Assembly (NCBI RefSeq): GCF_004000945.1
Contig: NZ_BIMF01000022.1
Coordinates: forward strand, 47,050 to 111,049
Direction: 5' to 3'
DNA: 64,000 nucleotides
Source: Paenibacillus lautus NBRC 15380
Lineage (GTDB): Bacteria > Bacillota > Bacilli > Paenibacillales > Paenibacillaceae
The position numbers and the translations under genes are program-made. The first letter of the stretch is position 1. Each line of letters opens with the position of its first letter. The notes beneath the pieces are model-generated. The model was not told the origin of the DNA, did not search any database, and worked only from the letters and a program-made list of their open reading frames with translations. Shown one piece after another: positions 1 through 9,155 of this stretch.

Positions 1-51
1 GGCGAAGCTCGAAGGATTACAACAAATCGCACACCAGGAGATGAAGAAGAC

Positions 52-1260
52 ATGGAAAGCTGGAAAAAGAATTTATGGATACTATGGTTCGGCTCATTTA
101 TCGTTTCATCAAGCTTCTCGATGGTCATACCATTTCTCCCGCTTTTTCTGATTGAGCTCGGCGTTACCAAGCATACGGAAATGTGGTCGGGACTGCTGTT
201 CAGTTCCGCTTTTTTTGCGGGCGCCTTGTCCTCTCCCTTCTGGGGAGCCGTCGGCGATAAATATGGACGCAAACCGATGATTATCCGCGCGGGGCTGGTG
301 CTCTTTGTCATCTATATTCTGATGGCGTTCGTCACGAATGAGTATCAGGTATTGGTTCTCCGCCTGCTGCAAGGCCTTCTCTCCGGCTTTATTCCGGGCG
401 CAATCGCCATTGTAGGCACCAACACCCCTGAGAAAAAAGTTGGCTACGCCCTCTCCATGATGTCCACGGCAACCGCAACCGGCGGCATTATGGGCCCGAT
501 GATCGGAGGCACCCTGGCCTCCCTGTTCAGCAACCGAATGGCATTCGGATTGGCAGGGATGCTGTGCTTCGCAGCCACGCTGCTTGTCATATTCTGGGTC
601 AAAGAAGAGAAATTCGTGCCCAGCAAAGAGCGCGTCTCCGTCATAAACACCTTTAAGGTCGCCGGACATAACAAGGCGCTGATGACCGTGCTCATGCTTA
701 CGGTGCTGACGCAGTTTTCCGTCATGACGATCGAGCCGGTATTGCCGCTGTATATCGCTCAGATCGGCGGCTCTTCATCGCATACCTCGATGATTGCCGG
801 CTTTGTGTTCTCCATCGTCGGGATCGCCAGCATCCTGTTTGCTGCCCGCTGGGGACGCTTATCCGATAAAATTGGGTTCCAAAAGGTGCTGCTGATCGGT
901 CTGCTCGCCGGCGGAATCGGATCGCTCGCCCAGATCCTGTTCAGTAATATTTGGGCATTCTCGGCCATCCGCTTTGCTTACGGCGCGTTCTTCTGTGCCG
1001 TATTCCCGGCGCTCAACGGCCTTGTCGTCAAACATACGCCAAGCGAATTCCGCGGGCGTGCGTTCAGCCTCAATCAGACAGCCAACCAAATCGGCGGGAT
1101 GGCTGGACCACTCGCTGGCGGCATGATCAGCGGCATCTTTAACATTCACTCGGTATTCTTAATGACCGGCGTCTTAATGCTGATTACGACCGCCATTACT
1201 TATTGGACGATGCGGCCATCGCGCCGGCAGCCTGTAGAAAAAGGCTCCCTCTCTTCATAA
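52..1260 (+). CDS. MFS multidrug-type exporter (DHA1-like)
   Basis: This 402-residue protein is a predicted inner-membrane major facilitator transporter, probably a proton-driven drug exporter. It has about twelve hydrophobic segments in two halves. The loop after helix 2 carries the MFS motif A (GAVGDKYGRKP, residues 65-75), and a second copy of this motif (GRLSDKIGFQ) lies in the C-terminal half. The tail is basic, as expected on the cytoplasmic side. An AGGAG lies 10 nt before the ATG. The first 51 bases are too short to assign; one frame has a TGA at 42-44, so an upstream gene may end there. It converges on the ribosomal-protection-like GTPase gene. The substrate cannot be read from sequence. 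Confidence 0.85.
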   Translation: MESWKKNLWILWFGSFIVSSSFSMVIPFLPLFLIELGVTKHTEMWSGLLFSSAFFAGALSSPFWGAVGDKYGRKPMIIRAGLVLFVIYILMAFVTNEYQVLVLRLLQGLLSGFIPGAIAIVGTNTPEKKVGYALSMMSTATATGGIMGPMIGGTLASLFSNRMAFGLAGMLCFAATLLVIFWVKEEKFVPSKERVSVINTFKVAGHNKALMTVLMLTVLTQFSVMTIEPVLPLYIAQIGGSSSHTSMIAGFVFSIVGIASILFAARWGRLSDKIGFQKVLLIGLLAGGIGSLAQILFSNIWAFSAIRFAYGAFFCAVFPALNGLVVKHTPSEFRGRAFSLNQTANQIGGMAGPLAGGMISGIFNIHSVFLMTGVLMLITTAITYWTMRPSRRQPVEKGSLSS

Positions 1261-1272
1261 AGTCTTTTTACT

Positions 1273-1310
1273 TTACGCACGCGGGATGATTTCAGATCTC
1301 GCGTGCGTAA
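1273..1310. terminator. stem-loop between the two convergent genes
   Basis: Perfect 11-bp inverted repeat (TTACGCACGCG, 16-nt loop, CGCGTGCGTAA) 12 nt after the MFS stop codon. It has no clear T-run on either side, so termination is plausible but not certain. Confidence 0.4.
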
Positions 1311-1410
1311 CTCATTATGGATACCAATCGAATCATCGGCGTGCCTTATATCGTTCCCACGAACACGTAAGACCACGAAACCTCTTGCCTAACCACCTAT
1401 CGCTTCGCAG

Positions 1411-1480
1411 CACCCTGGACAGGGGTAGATCACACGGCTTCGGGTCTACGCCCACATACTAAGTCGCCCTATTCAGACTT
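1411..1480 (-). pseudogene. 23S rRNA fragment (domain II relic)
   Basis: On the minus strand this stretch contains, in order, AGTCTGAATAGGGCG, CGTAGACCCGAA, GTGATCTACCC and TGTCCAGGGTG. These are the successive conserved blocks of bacterial 23S rRNA around helices 34-35 of domain II. The match starts and stops abruptly and nothing else of the rRNA surrounds it. It begins about 35 nt after the stop codon of the TetM-like gene and on the same strand, so it would lie in that gene's 3' UTR. It is far too short to be a functional rRNA and is read as an inserted or decayed relic. Confidence 0.75.
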
Positions 1481-1514
1481 GAGATGACATCAAGGATGAC
1501 CAAATGCTAAAGCA

Positions 1515-3473
1515 TCACACATGCATATGACGATCCGCTTCATCCCAAGGCACCGCGTAACCGCTGCCCTTCGCACAGAATATCGAAGAGGAGCTGTATT
1601 CCGGGTCCGCATTTTTATCGTATCCTTTACGTTCAATGACCTCGGCCTCGTTATGGCACGGGCCATATCCGCCGTAAACCAGGGATATCGTACCTCTTCC
1701 CTTGGTGTAGGCGGCTAGCTCCATGCTGTAATTCATCATGGTCGATACGGGAGCCGATCCCGTGACCGTCACCTTGTTTCCGGCCGTTTCCGGCGGCTCA
1801 AAGCTTGCCTTCGCCATGGTCAAATCCGACATCAGCCGTCCGATATACTCGGCATCGACCTTCACCTTGAAGTGATAGTAAGGCTCCAACAGTATATTGA
1901 CTGTTTTCTCCAGCCCTTGGCGTAATGCACGGTAGGTGGCTTCCCTAAAATCCCCGCCGTGCGTATGCTTGTTGTGCGCCCGTCCCTTCAGCAGAGTAAT
2001 CTTGATGTCGGTGACGGGAGAGCCTGTAAGCAGCCCGTGATGATCCCTCTCACCGACATGCTGGGCGACCAGATGCTGATAATTGACCGGAAGCACGTCG
2101 GGATGACAAGCATTGGCGAACACGATGCCGCTGTTCCGCTCTCCAGGCTCCAGCCGAAGGTGCACCTCCGCATAATGCTTCAGCGGTTCAAAGTGGCCAC
2201 AGCCCACAACGGCCTCCGTTATGGTCTCTTTATATAAAATCTCCGGTTCACCGAAGGTAATCCGATAACCGAACCGCTCGAACACGATTCGTTCCAGCAC
2301 TTCAAGCTGAATGATACCCATCACATGGATATGAATCGCCTGAGCGTGCTCATCCCACTGGACAGACAGGGAAGGATCCTCCGCATCCAGCAGACGGAAT
2401 TCGCGCAGCATATCCTTGGGATGAATGGAGGACTCGAATTGCACCTTCGACTTCAGTGTCGGTACAAGCTCATAAACGGTCCGGCCACCACTTAGAGTCC
2501 CAAGCCCGTCACCTGCCGCAGCTGAAGAAATACCCGTCACTATAAACAGATCACCCGCTTGCACCTGATCGACATTCGTCACGCGCCCCCCATTGATCAA
2601 ACGGATATGCGTCACCTTCTCCGTGATCTTCTCCGTTCCGGAGAAATAAGCCATCTCATCGCGCACCCGCAGCGTTCCACCCATGGCTTTGATATACGTC
2701 AGTCTTGCGCCCTGTTCGTCATGACGAATCTTATATACCCTTCCGGCAAAATCAACGCTGGGGTCATAGTCCGTAACCGTCAGCAGATCCAGCTGATGCA
2801 AGAAATGGGACACGCCCACGTTTTGCAGAGCTGATCCGCTGAAGCAGGGGAATAGCTGTCCTCTCTTTAGCATCGCTGTCATCGTATCCAGCCACCGCGA
2901 GACCTCAACCCCCTGTTCCATATAGAGCTCCAGCAGCTTCTCGTCCCGCTCCGCGATAGCCTCCATGAGCGAGGACTGCATCACGCCTTCGTGCAGTACA
3001 TCCTCTTCCGTGATCATACAGACGTCTGCGGAAAGCTCGCTCCGAATCTCTGCAAACACACGCGCCACATCCGCGCCTTCCCGGTCGATTTTATTAATAA
3101 ACAAGAACGTAGGGACGCCATGCTTACGCAATAACTGCCACACCGTCTCCGTATGCCCTTCGACACCTTCCACGGCGCTAATGACGACAACCGCTGCGTC
3201 CATGACCTGAATGGCCCGCTCCATCTCCGGCGAGAAGTCGACGTGACCCGGCGTATCGATTAAATAATAAGTGGAGCCGTTAAAATGCATGGTGGCCTGA
3301 TCGGCAAATACGGTGATGCCCCGTTCCTTTTCAATGTCATGTCGATCAAGAAAAGCGCTCTGATGATCCACGCGGCCCCGCTCCTGAATCGTATCGGTCA
3401 TATATAACAACTGCTCCGCCAACGTGGTTTTGCCTGCATCCACATGGGCGAACATGCCTATCGTTTTTTTCAT
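1515..3473 (-). CDS. TetM-like ribosomal-protection / EF-G-family GTPase
   Basis: Translational GTPase of 652 residues, close to the roughly 640 of TetM/TetO-type proteins, which bind the ribosome and release tetracycline. The GTPase motifs are intact: AHVDAGKT (9-16), RGIT (51-54), DTPGH (73-77) and NKID (127-130). EF-G-like domains II-V follow. The effector region differs from classical TetM (LDRHDIEKERGIT instead of the TRTDN type), so it may be one of the chromosomal TetM-like factors of Bacillales rather than a proven resistance gene. The ATG at 3473 is preferred over an upstream in-frame ATG (3554) because a GAGGG sequence precedes it and homology starts there. The MFS neighbour suggests an antibiotic-response corner. 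Confidence 0.8.
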   Translation of the reverse strand: MKKTIGMFAHVDAGKTTLAEQLLYMTDTIQERGRVDHQSAFLDRHDIEKERGITVFADQATMHFNGSTYYLIDTPGHVDFSPEMERAIQVMDAAVVVISAVEGVEGHTETVWQLLRKHGVPTFLFINKIDREGADVARVFAEIRSELSADVCMITEEDVLHEGVMQSSLMEAIAERDEKLLELYMEQGVEVSRWLDTMTAMLKRGQLFPCFSGSALQNVGVSHFLHQLDLLTVTDYDPSVDFAGRVYKIRHDEQGARLTYIKAMGGTLRVRDEMAYFSGTEKITEKVTHIRLINGGRVTNVDQVQAGDLFIVTGISSAAAGDGLGTLSGGRTVYELVPTLKSKVQFESSIHPKDMLREFRLLDAEDPSLSVQWDEHAQAIHIHVMGIIQLEVLERIVFERFGYRITFGEPEILYKETITEAVVGCGHFEPLKHYAEVHLRLEPGERNSGIVFANACHPDVLPVNYQHLVAQHVGERDHHGLLTGSPVTDIKITLLKGRAHNKHTHGGDFREATYRALRQGLEKTVNILLEPYYHFKVKVDAEYIGRLMSDLTMAKASFEPPETAGNKVTVTGSAPVSTMMNYSMELAAYTKGRGTISLVYGGYGPCHNEAEVIERKGYDKNADPEYSSSSIFCAKGSGYAVPWDEADRHMHV

Positions 3474-3719
3474 CCGCTTATTCCCTCTTCTGCAAGCCGG
3501 TTTAATTACATATCCATTGCTCTCAAGATTTAATTTTAACATATCAGATCGCATAAACGTACGTATGTTCTATATTTTTCGAACGAGGGTGAACCATTCC
3601 GCTATCTAAACCACAATAGCTGCCCATCCGCACCCCATGTGTGCAGCAGGACAGCTATCGGTGTTATCGAAAATTCACTCTAATCCATGTGATCTGAGCT
3701 CATAATTCCATTCTGCGGA

Positions 3720-5654
3720 TTATTTCACCAGCTCAAACGAGGACAGCGCACGCTCTAAAGCGGCTTGCTGCATGTCCGTTGCATTGGCATCATTCAACGT
3801 CGTCGTAATCGTGTAGGCGATATCTCCGTTTTCAAACACGATTTCCTGAGTCGTAAAACCAACGCCGTTCTTCACCTGATGCACCTTGAACGACACGGCA
3901 GGCACACCGGCAAACGTAATGTTATCCACGCCAAGCAATTTAACCGTCGTCCCTGAAGCCGAGCTGGCTTCATTATAATAACGCTTCAGGTTGCTGATGA
4001 TGAATTCTGCGGATGTATCCTTCTGAGCAAGAATTTCAAACCCACCTCCGGCAAATCCATATTCCACCATTCCCTGCTCGAACTGATCATTCAGCGGTTC
4101 CCAGTACTTTGGAATATCGATATGATAGCGGTACGCTTCGGAGTTTTTGCTCCTCATCTTGGTTTTATCGGTCAGATAGCCTTCATCGCCAATGCGGCCG
4201 AAGTTCTCCGGTACCACATCATAATCGATCTCGATCGATTCCAGCACCTTCTTCCAGTTGGAAGCCGTCCGTTCCTGGCCATCCGGTACCGCATACTCCA
4301 GATAATAACGGTAGCCGTTCTTCTGGATCATCACTTCATATTCCGTCACCCATTTATCTCCGAAGTTGTATCGAACCTCTTGAATCTGCCCTCTGACACC
4401 CGATATCTCCACTGGCGTAAGTCCGAGGTATTCGTAAGAATCTTGGACGAAGGATTCCGACAACCAGTCTTTAAGCCGCTGCCCCCAAGCTGCGAGCGTG
4501 CCATCCCCCCCTGTGGGAGCGGATGTCACCGAGACGGACAGATAGCCTTCCCCTTCGCTGCCGTATAACATATCCTTGTTGTTGATTTCCCAGCCTGCAG
4601 GAATGCCAAACCATATGCCGTATTCTTCATTTCCTGCTTCGCGGAGCCCATCTACGATGGAAGAGACGTCTTTTAATGATTTGTCTCCCGCCTGATAGGT
4701 CGTTCTGAAAGAACCCAGCAAGCTCGCGTGTTTGTCCATATCCTTATAGTGAACCGCTTCGGCATCGGCAAAATACAGCTCATAGACGCGGTCATTGGCA
4801 TAATACTGCCTGCCTTCCCATAAGACGCCGTCGATATCGCGGGAAATGACTCTGGCATACGGTACAGCTCCGCTTGCGACCGTCTCTTGGTGAAGCACAA
4901 CATCTCCAGAATCGCTCAGTTCTTTCAGGAGCCGTTCTAACAGATCGTCAGGACTCAGCTTTACTAACTGAGAGGAGGCATGAACCTCAAGATAATAGCG
5001 GCCCGTAGCATCATTGAAAGCAGCACCGCTCTCGTCGTCGGTTCCTCTCCCAACGATCATCCAGGAAGGATAATTCATACTCCATTCATAATAGCTATTT
5101 CCGATTCGGGTCTTCCCGGTCGTATTGTTGATCTCGCCCTCGTCATGCTTCTCTTCCTTATCCGTGACCATGAGGCTGATGGACAGCTTGCCTTGGGAGG
5201 AGCTTACCTTGGCGCCAATCCCCGCCGCAACCGGACGCAGCGGTACCATCAGCGTTCCGGACACCATCGTCGGTTCTACCGGCAGCTGTACCTTTTTCCC
5301 GTCAATCCATGCGGTCTTGTTGCCGATAACGAGCACAACCGTATGCGGTCCTTGCAGCAGTCGAACCCGGTTCTCGCCCTCCAGCTTGATCTCGCTGCCA
5401 AAAGCTTTTTTAAACACGCCCAGCGGTACCATCAATACGCCCTGCTTCAGCTGCGGCTTGGCAATCGTATACGAGGTGCCATTGACCGAAGCTGTGCTGC
5501 TGCCGCTTTGCACGGTCAGGATACGCTTCTCCGGCACAACTTCATCTCCCCATACGGGAAGTGACAACGACGTAAATAGCATCAAAGCCGATAAGGTTCC
5601 GGCTGTCATCTGCCGCAAACGGCGGCTTGCTTCCGCTCTTTCTCTCTTCACCAT
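3720..5654 (-). CDS. secreted stalk-domain (copper amine oxidase N-terminal-like) protein
   Basis: This 644-residue protein starts with basic residues and a hydrophobic signal segment (about 17-35) ending near VWGDE. Residues about 45-155 form the repeat typical of 'copper amine oxidase N-terminal' stalk domains, with two MVPL units (GVLMVPLGVF and GTLMVPLRPV). The remaining 480 residues contain three related globular segments, each centred on an EYGIWFGIPAGW- or YHIDIPKYWEP-type motif, suggesting an internal triplication. No catalytic motif was recognised, so the function is unknown; an extracellular wall-associated role is inferred. Its ATG overlaps the TAA of the upstream HtrA-like protease gene by one base (TAATG), implying translational coupling. 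Confidence 0.75.
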   Translation of the reverse strand: MVKRERAEASRRLRQMTAGTLSALMLFTSLSLPVWGDEVVPEKRILTVQSGSSTASVNGTSYTIAKPQLKQGVLMVPLGVFKKAFGSEIKLEGENRVRLLQGPHTVVLVIGNKTAWIDGKKVQLPVEPTMVSGTLMVPLRPVAAGIGAKVSSSQGKLSISLMVTDKEEKHDEGEINNTTGKTRIGNSYYEWSMNYPSWMIVGRGTDDESGAAFNDATGRYYLEVHASSQLVKLSPDDLLERLLKELSDSGDVVLHQETVASGAVPYARVISRDIDGVLWEGRQYYANDRVYELYFADAEAVHYKDMDKHASLLGSFRTTYQAGDKSLKDVSSIVDGLREAGNEEYGIWFGIPAGWEINNKDMLYGSEGEGYLSVSVTSAPTGGDGTLAAWGQRLKDWLSESFVQDSYEYLGLTPVEISGVRGQIQEVRYNFGDKWVTEYEVMIQKNGYRYYLEYAVPDGQERTASNWKKVLESIEIDYDVVPENFGRIGDEGYLTDKTKMRSKNSEAYRYHIDIPKYWEPLNDQFEQGMVEYGFAGGGFEILAQKDTSAEFIISNLKRYYNEASSASGTTVKLLGVDNITFAGVPAVSFKVHQVKNGVGFTTQEIVFENGDIAYTITTTLNDANATDMQQAALERALSSFELVK

Positions 5655-6799
5655 TACTCGGCCTCCCCAACGCTTGACGAAGCAGCTTCGTTACCATCCT
5701 GGCTGAGCGTCAGTTTTACATTCACAATATCTCCATCCCGCTGCATCAGCAGCTGAACCTGCTGGCCTGGGATGAAGGGCTTTAACCGTTCGTTGATATC
5801 AACAACTGAATAGATGCGTTTTCCGTTAATTGCGTATAACACGTCATCCTCTTGGATTCCAGCTTTCCGCGCTTGCTCGGACAGCACCTTCGTAACGGTC
5901 AATGGGTCGTCCGAAGGCAGGCCCACGATGGCGGACCAGCTTTCTTCCAGCTCCAATCCGAGGCCGGCTCTTCGAACCTCGCCGTATTCCAATAAATGAT
6001 CCACAATATAATGGACCGTTTCCGCAGGGATGGAAAAGCCCATATTTTCAATGCCAACGGCGGCAAACTTCTTGCTGTTGATGCCAATGACCTCGCCTTT
6101 TAGATTGACGAGCGGCCCTCCGCTGTTGCCCGGGTTAATGGCGGTATCAGTTTGAATCAGGCGATAAGAGCCGTCTACGCTCCGGTTTAAGCCGCTTACC
6201 ACACCCACGGATGCCGAGTTTCGTAACGAGAAAGAGATTGGCGTGCCGATGGCAACCACCGTTTCTCCAACCAGCGCATTTTGCGCGGATGCGGCAAATT
6301 TGGCCGGCTTCAGAGACTTGGCGTTAATTTTGACCAACGCAATATCACTCATAGGATCGCTGTATACGCCCTTGGCTTTATAGGATTTACCGTCTGAGGT
6401 TACGACCGTGATTCCGGTTAGCCCGTCCACCACATGAGCGTTCGTCACGATCCAGCCGTCTGACTTCCAGATCACACCCGTACCGTGCGCCAGATTATAT
6501 CTGTCATCCACTTCGCCGCTTCCTTGTGCTGCCTTCCCGATAATGCCGACAACCGATGGCGACATCCGGCTGATCACCTGTGGCACCGCATTTTGTTCAT
6601 ATGTATTCTTGGGCTTAGCGCTTGCTGCAGCCGCAATGTCTGTATGCATAAGCGTTTCGCCGCTTCCTGCCAGAATGATGGCCCCCAGCAGCGCAGCCGC
6701 CGATCGTTTTTGCCATTGTAAATTCTTCAATTCGTTAGTTCCTCCCCCGGTTCCATCCTCAACCCAACTTGTACTCCTCAATTTATCATGTTTTTCCAT
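5654..6799 (-). CDS. membrane-anchored S1C serine protease, HtrA/DegP-like
   Basis: Trypsin-like protease (381 residues) with one N-terminal hydrophobic segment (about 33-60), a protease domain and a C-terminal PDZ domain (about 275-365). The catalytic triad is present: His122 in TNAHVVDG, Asp152 in SDIALVKI and Ser226 in GNSGGPL. HtrA proteins degrade or refold damaged exported proteins outside the membrane, and the PDZ domain selects substrates. The stop codon overlaps the start of the downstream stalk-domain gene, so the two are probably made together; that partner could be a substrate or adaptor. A shorter start near NELKNLQWQK is possible, because the first 20 residues are polar and atypical. 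Confidence 0.88.
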   Translation of the reverse strand: MEKHDKLRSTSWVEDGTGGGTNELKNLQWQKRSAAALLGAIILAGSGETLMHTDIAAAASAKPKNTYEQNAVPQVISRMSPSVVGIIGKAAQGSGEVDDRYNLAHGTGVIWKSDGWIVTNAHVVDGLTGITVVTSDGKSYKAKGVYSDPMSDIALVKINAKSLKPAKFAASAQNALVGETVVAIGTPISFSLRNSASVGVVSGLNRSVDGSYRLIQTDTAINPGNSGGPLVNLKGEVIGINSKKFAAVGIENMGFSIPAETVHYIVDHLLEYGEVRRAGLGLELEESWSAIVGLPSDDPLTVTKVLSEQARKAGIQEDDVLYAINGKRIYSVVDINERLKPFIPGQQVQLLMQRDGDIVNVKLTLSQDGNEAASSSVGEAE

Positions 6800-6875
6800 T
6801 TGTAGCCATTGCTTCTAGACCTATTTCTTTTACGTTTTTCCTGCGGAGCATGTAACTTTTCCCCGAAGAAACAAA

Positions 6876-6913
6876 AAGACACCTCCATACTGCCAACAGC
6901 AGACGGGCGTCTT
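6876..6913 (-). terminator. Rho-independent terminator of the small membrane protein gene
   Basis: On the minus strand: AAGACGCC paired with GGTGTCTT (one G-U pair), an inner CTGC/GCAG stem, then TTTTTG. It lies about 64 nt after the stop of the 69-residue protein gene. Confidence 0.7.
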
Positions 6914-6976
6914 GTTTGTATGTATTTCATTACATTCGTCATATGAAGCCGCTTTAAATTAGGTACCTAAGCCAAC

Positions 6977-7186
6977 CTAATTGTTAAACCATCCTGTAAT
7001 CATGGCATAGTCAGAGTACAAGAACACAAATAAGCTGACGAGACCGAAAGCGATTGCGAATTTATTTTTTTGGCGGGCCATCAACAAGCGAACCACACCA
7101 ACAAAGATCAGAATCGTAAACAGGATCATGAAAATATCAAATGTCTTAAACGTCGCGCTCGCATCCGATGCTGCTGCAAGGATCAT
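6977..7186 (-). CDS. small membrane protein (DUF2759-like)
   Basis: This 69-residue protein has two predicted membrane helices (about 17-35 and 43-60) separated by a basic turn, ARQKNK. It resembles the short two-helix proteins grouped as DUF2759 in Bacillales, but that assignment is from general appearance only. AGGAGG stands 9 nt before the ATG. It has its own likely promoter (7240-7268) and terminator (6876-6913), so it is a single-gene transcript. No function can be assigned. Confidence 0.6.
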   Translation of the reverse strand: MILAAASDASATFKTFDIFMILFTILIFVGVVRLLMARQKNKFAIAFGLVSLFVFLYSDYAMITGWFNN

Positions 7187-7239
7187 GAAACGTACCTCCT
7201 CGTGGGTTTCTTCTCGGGCAAATTTACATATCTTCTTCT

Positions 7240-7268
7240 ATGTTATCCATGTGCCCGTCCAGATGCAA
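7240..7268 (-). promoter_or_regulatory. candidate sigma-A promoter for the small membrane protein
   Basis: Minus strand TTGCAT (7268-7263), 17-nt spacer, TAACAT (7245-7240), about 55 nt before the start codon. Confidence 0.4.
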
Positions 7269-7439
7269 GCCCTCCACCCCTAAAAATGAAAAAAAGTCAT
7301 AGAAATTTCTCATTTTTAACCAAATTTTCAGATATTAGCATGACTTTCATCACGGCAGAGGCTGGATCAAGCTTGCGTTATGGATTTAGGCATAGGTTGC
7401 TTCGTACTTCCAAGTGACTCTGGCAGGATCGAGAAACGT

Positions 7440-8942
7440 TCACTCCTGTTCCTCATACTCCTCAGGAATCGATTCTTGCTCTATTGCCGCTTCCTCCTCC
7501 AAGTCCTCACTTGGCAATGCCACGGAAGGATCCGTGATCGTAATCCGGTCCTCAGGATCCTTCTTGACATCCAGCACAACCTCATTGGACGGCTCACTGC
7601 TTACGTTCAATTCGTTCACAGCAACGACATGGATCGCATACCGGCCGGACGGACCTGCCAACATATTGCGGTTCGGAATAAGATATGTACCGCTCTCTAT
7701 AGGTTCATCATTCAAACGATACAGTACTCCATCGGGTCCTATGTAATATACATGATAGTTTATGCCTTCCTGCACATCGGACCAGGTTAAACCAATGGAT
7801 TCATCTTCCTCATTTAGGATGGCCTGAAGATCGGATATTTTATTCGGACGGCTCGAAACTTCATTAGAATAGCCACTCTTGCCGACGCTGTTCACAGCCT
7901 CAACCACATAGTAGGCGGTCTCCTGAAAACGCACATCGGATGTTACGTAAGCGCCTGACTTCACATTCGCTCCGTCAGCCAATAATGTATAACCTGTTCC
8001 GGACTTCTCGCTGAAATAAATATTGTAGGTTTCCCCTTGTTGCTCTGTCCAGGTTAATTGAATCTGACCCTTCTCATATTGGAACTTCAAATCCTTCGGA
8101 GCGATTGGTGCCGTTATCGGCAAATCCGGCTGAGATGCCAAGGTCTCTGTCCCCGCATGGGACTGTGCTGACCCGGGAACGGCAGGAGTTGTGGATGATG
8201 ATCCCGAAGATGAGGTTACGACACCTTGGATTACCGGGCGGGAAGTTTCTGGTGGTGTCTCTACCTCCCCCTCCGCAGTATCCGAGCTGATGTGCTCCAT
8301 GGCTTTCAACCACTTCGCTGTAGCCAAAGCCGCCTCTTCCCGGGTAACGGTACCCTTGGGATTCAGAACATCGGCTGCGGATCCCTGAAAGAGACCTAAC
8401 TCCATGGCCAGTACGATAGCATCCTCAGCATAATGGCTGAAGGTGATTTCATGTAACTCCAGCTCCAGCTGCGTGGCCTCCCCGTCCGAGGTTTCCTTAT
8501 CGGTACTCCCTTGCAGAGCTCTTTGATACAGCACAGCCATATCCTGACGTGTCAGCGACTGCCCAAGTCCAAATCTTCCATTTCCTATCCCCTTCACCAG
8601 CCCTGCATGAACCGCAGCTTCGATTGCGGAGAAGGCATAGTGATCGTTAGGTACATCCTTGAAGGTAGCGACTTCCGGAAGTTCAGCCGTGTTCAGGTTT
8701 AGAGCATTCACGATCAATATGACAAAATCCTGTCGGCTGATGGCAACTTTCGGAAGGAGATCCCTACCACCGTCACCGGGATGGGGGCCTCCTTCGGTTA
8801 ACCGGAGAATGGCTTCCTGCGCAACGAAGAGCCCCATATCTGAAACGGGTACACCCTCTTTTGCTTGAACGCTGTCGGATGAGTTTATGTATAAAGCACT
8901 TGCTGCCAGAGCTATCAGAACGGAACAGGTGATCCTCTTCAT
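7440..8942 (-). CDS. SLH-domain surface protein with fibronectin type III repeats
   Basis: Secreted surface protein of 500 residues. A signal peptide (MKRITCSVLIALAASALYIN) is followed by SLH repeats (about 45-210; for example FKDVPNDHYAFSAIEAAVHAGLVKG split over two blocks, and RQDMAVLYQRAL), which bind pyruvylated wall polymer. A Ser/Pro/Thr-rich linker and two fibronectin type III domains follow (about 260-445), and the tail is acidic (EEEAAIEQESIPEEYEEQE). The start at 8942 is preferred over an in-frame start at 9083 because GGAGGG precedes it and a clean signal peptide begins there. No enzymatic domain was seen; a structural or adhesive role is inferred. Confidence 0.85.
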   Translation of the reverse strand: MKRITCSVLIALAASALYINSSDSVQAKEGVPVSDMGLFVAQEAILRLTEGGPHPGDGGRDLLPKVAISRQDFVILIVNALNLNTAELPEVATFKDVPNDHYAFSAIEAAVHAGLVKGIGNGRFGLGQSLTRQDMAVLYQRALQGSTDKETSDGEATQLELELHEITFSHYAEDAIVLAMELGLFQGSAADVLNPKGTVTREEAALATAKWLKAMEHISSDTAEGEVETPPETSRPVIQGVVTSSSGSSSTTPAVPGSAQSHAGTETLASQPDLPITAPIAPKDLKFQYEKGQIQLTWTEQQGETYNIYFSEKSGTGYTLLADGANVKSGAYVTSDVRFQETAYYVVEAVNSVGKSGYSNEVSSRPNKISDLQAILNEEDESIGLTWSDVQEGINYHVYYIGPDGVLYRLNDEPIESGTYLIPNRNMLAGPSGRYAIHVVAVNELNVSSEPSNEVVLDVKKDPEDRITITDPSVALPSEDLEEEAAIEQESIPEEYEEQE

Positions 8943-9027
8943 ACAATCCCTCCATTTTGTCGCAATCATCAAGATCATACCATATCCTGGAATGCGAAGA
9001 TATTGAAGTATGAAATGAAAACAGAAA

Positions 9028-9058
9028 AAAAGAGCCCCCGTTATAAAAACGGGGACTC
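9028..9058 (-). terminator. Rho-independent terminator of uvrBA
   Basis: Minus strand CCCCGTT, AU-rich loop, AACGGGG, followed by CTCTTTTTTT. It lies about 100 nt after the uvrA stop. Confidence 0.75.
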
Positions 9059-9155
9059 CGTTATTACTTCTAACCTTGTTCATCTGCTGAGATATGATTT
9101 GTCTAATATACTGTCAATTCATCCGTTCTCCCTTGCAGTAGCAAGGGAGCAGCTA

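Noticed and set aside
3560..3585. GAACATACGTAC upstream of the TetM-like gene as a LexA box
   Set aside because: Half-site mismatch, no defined promoter around it, and no reason for SOS control.
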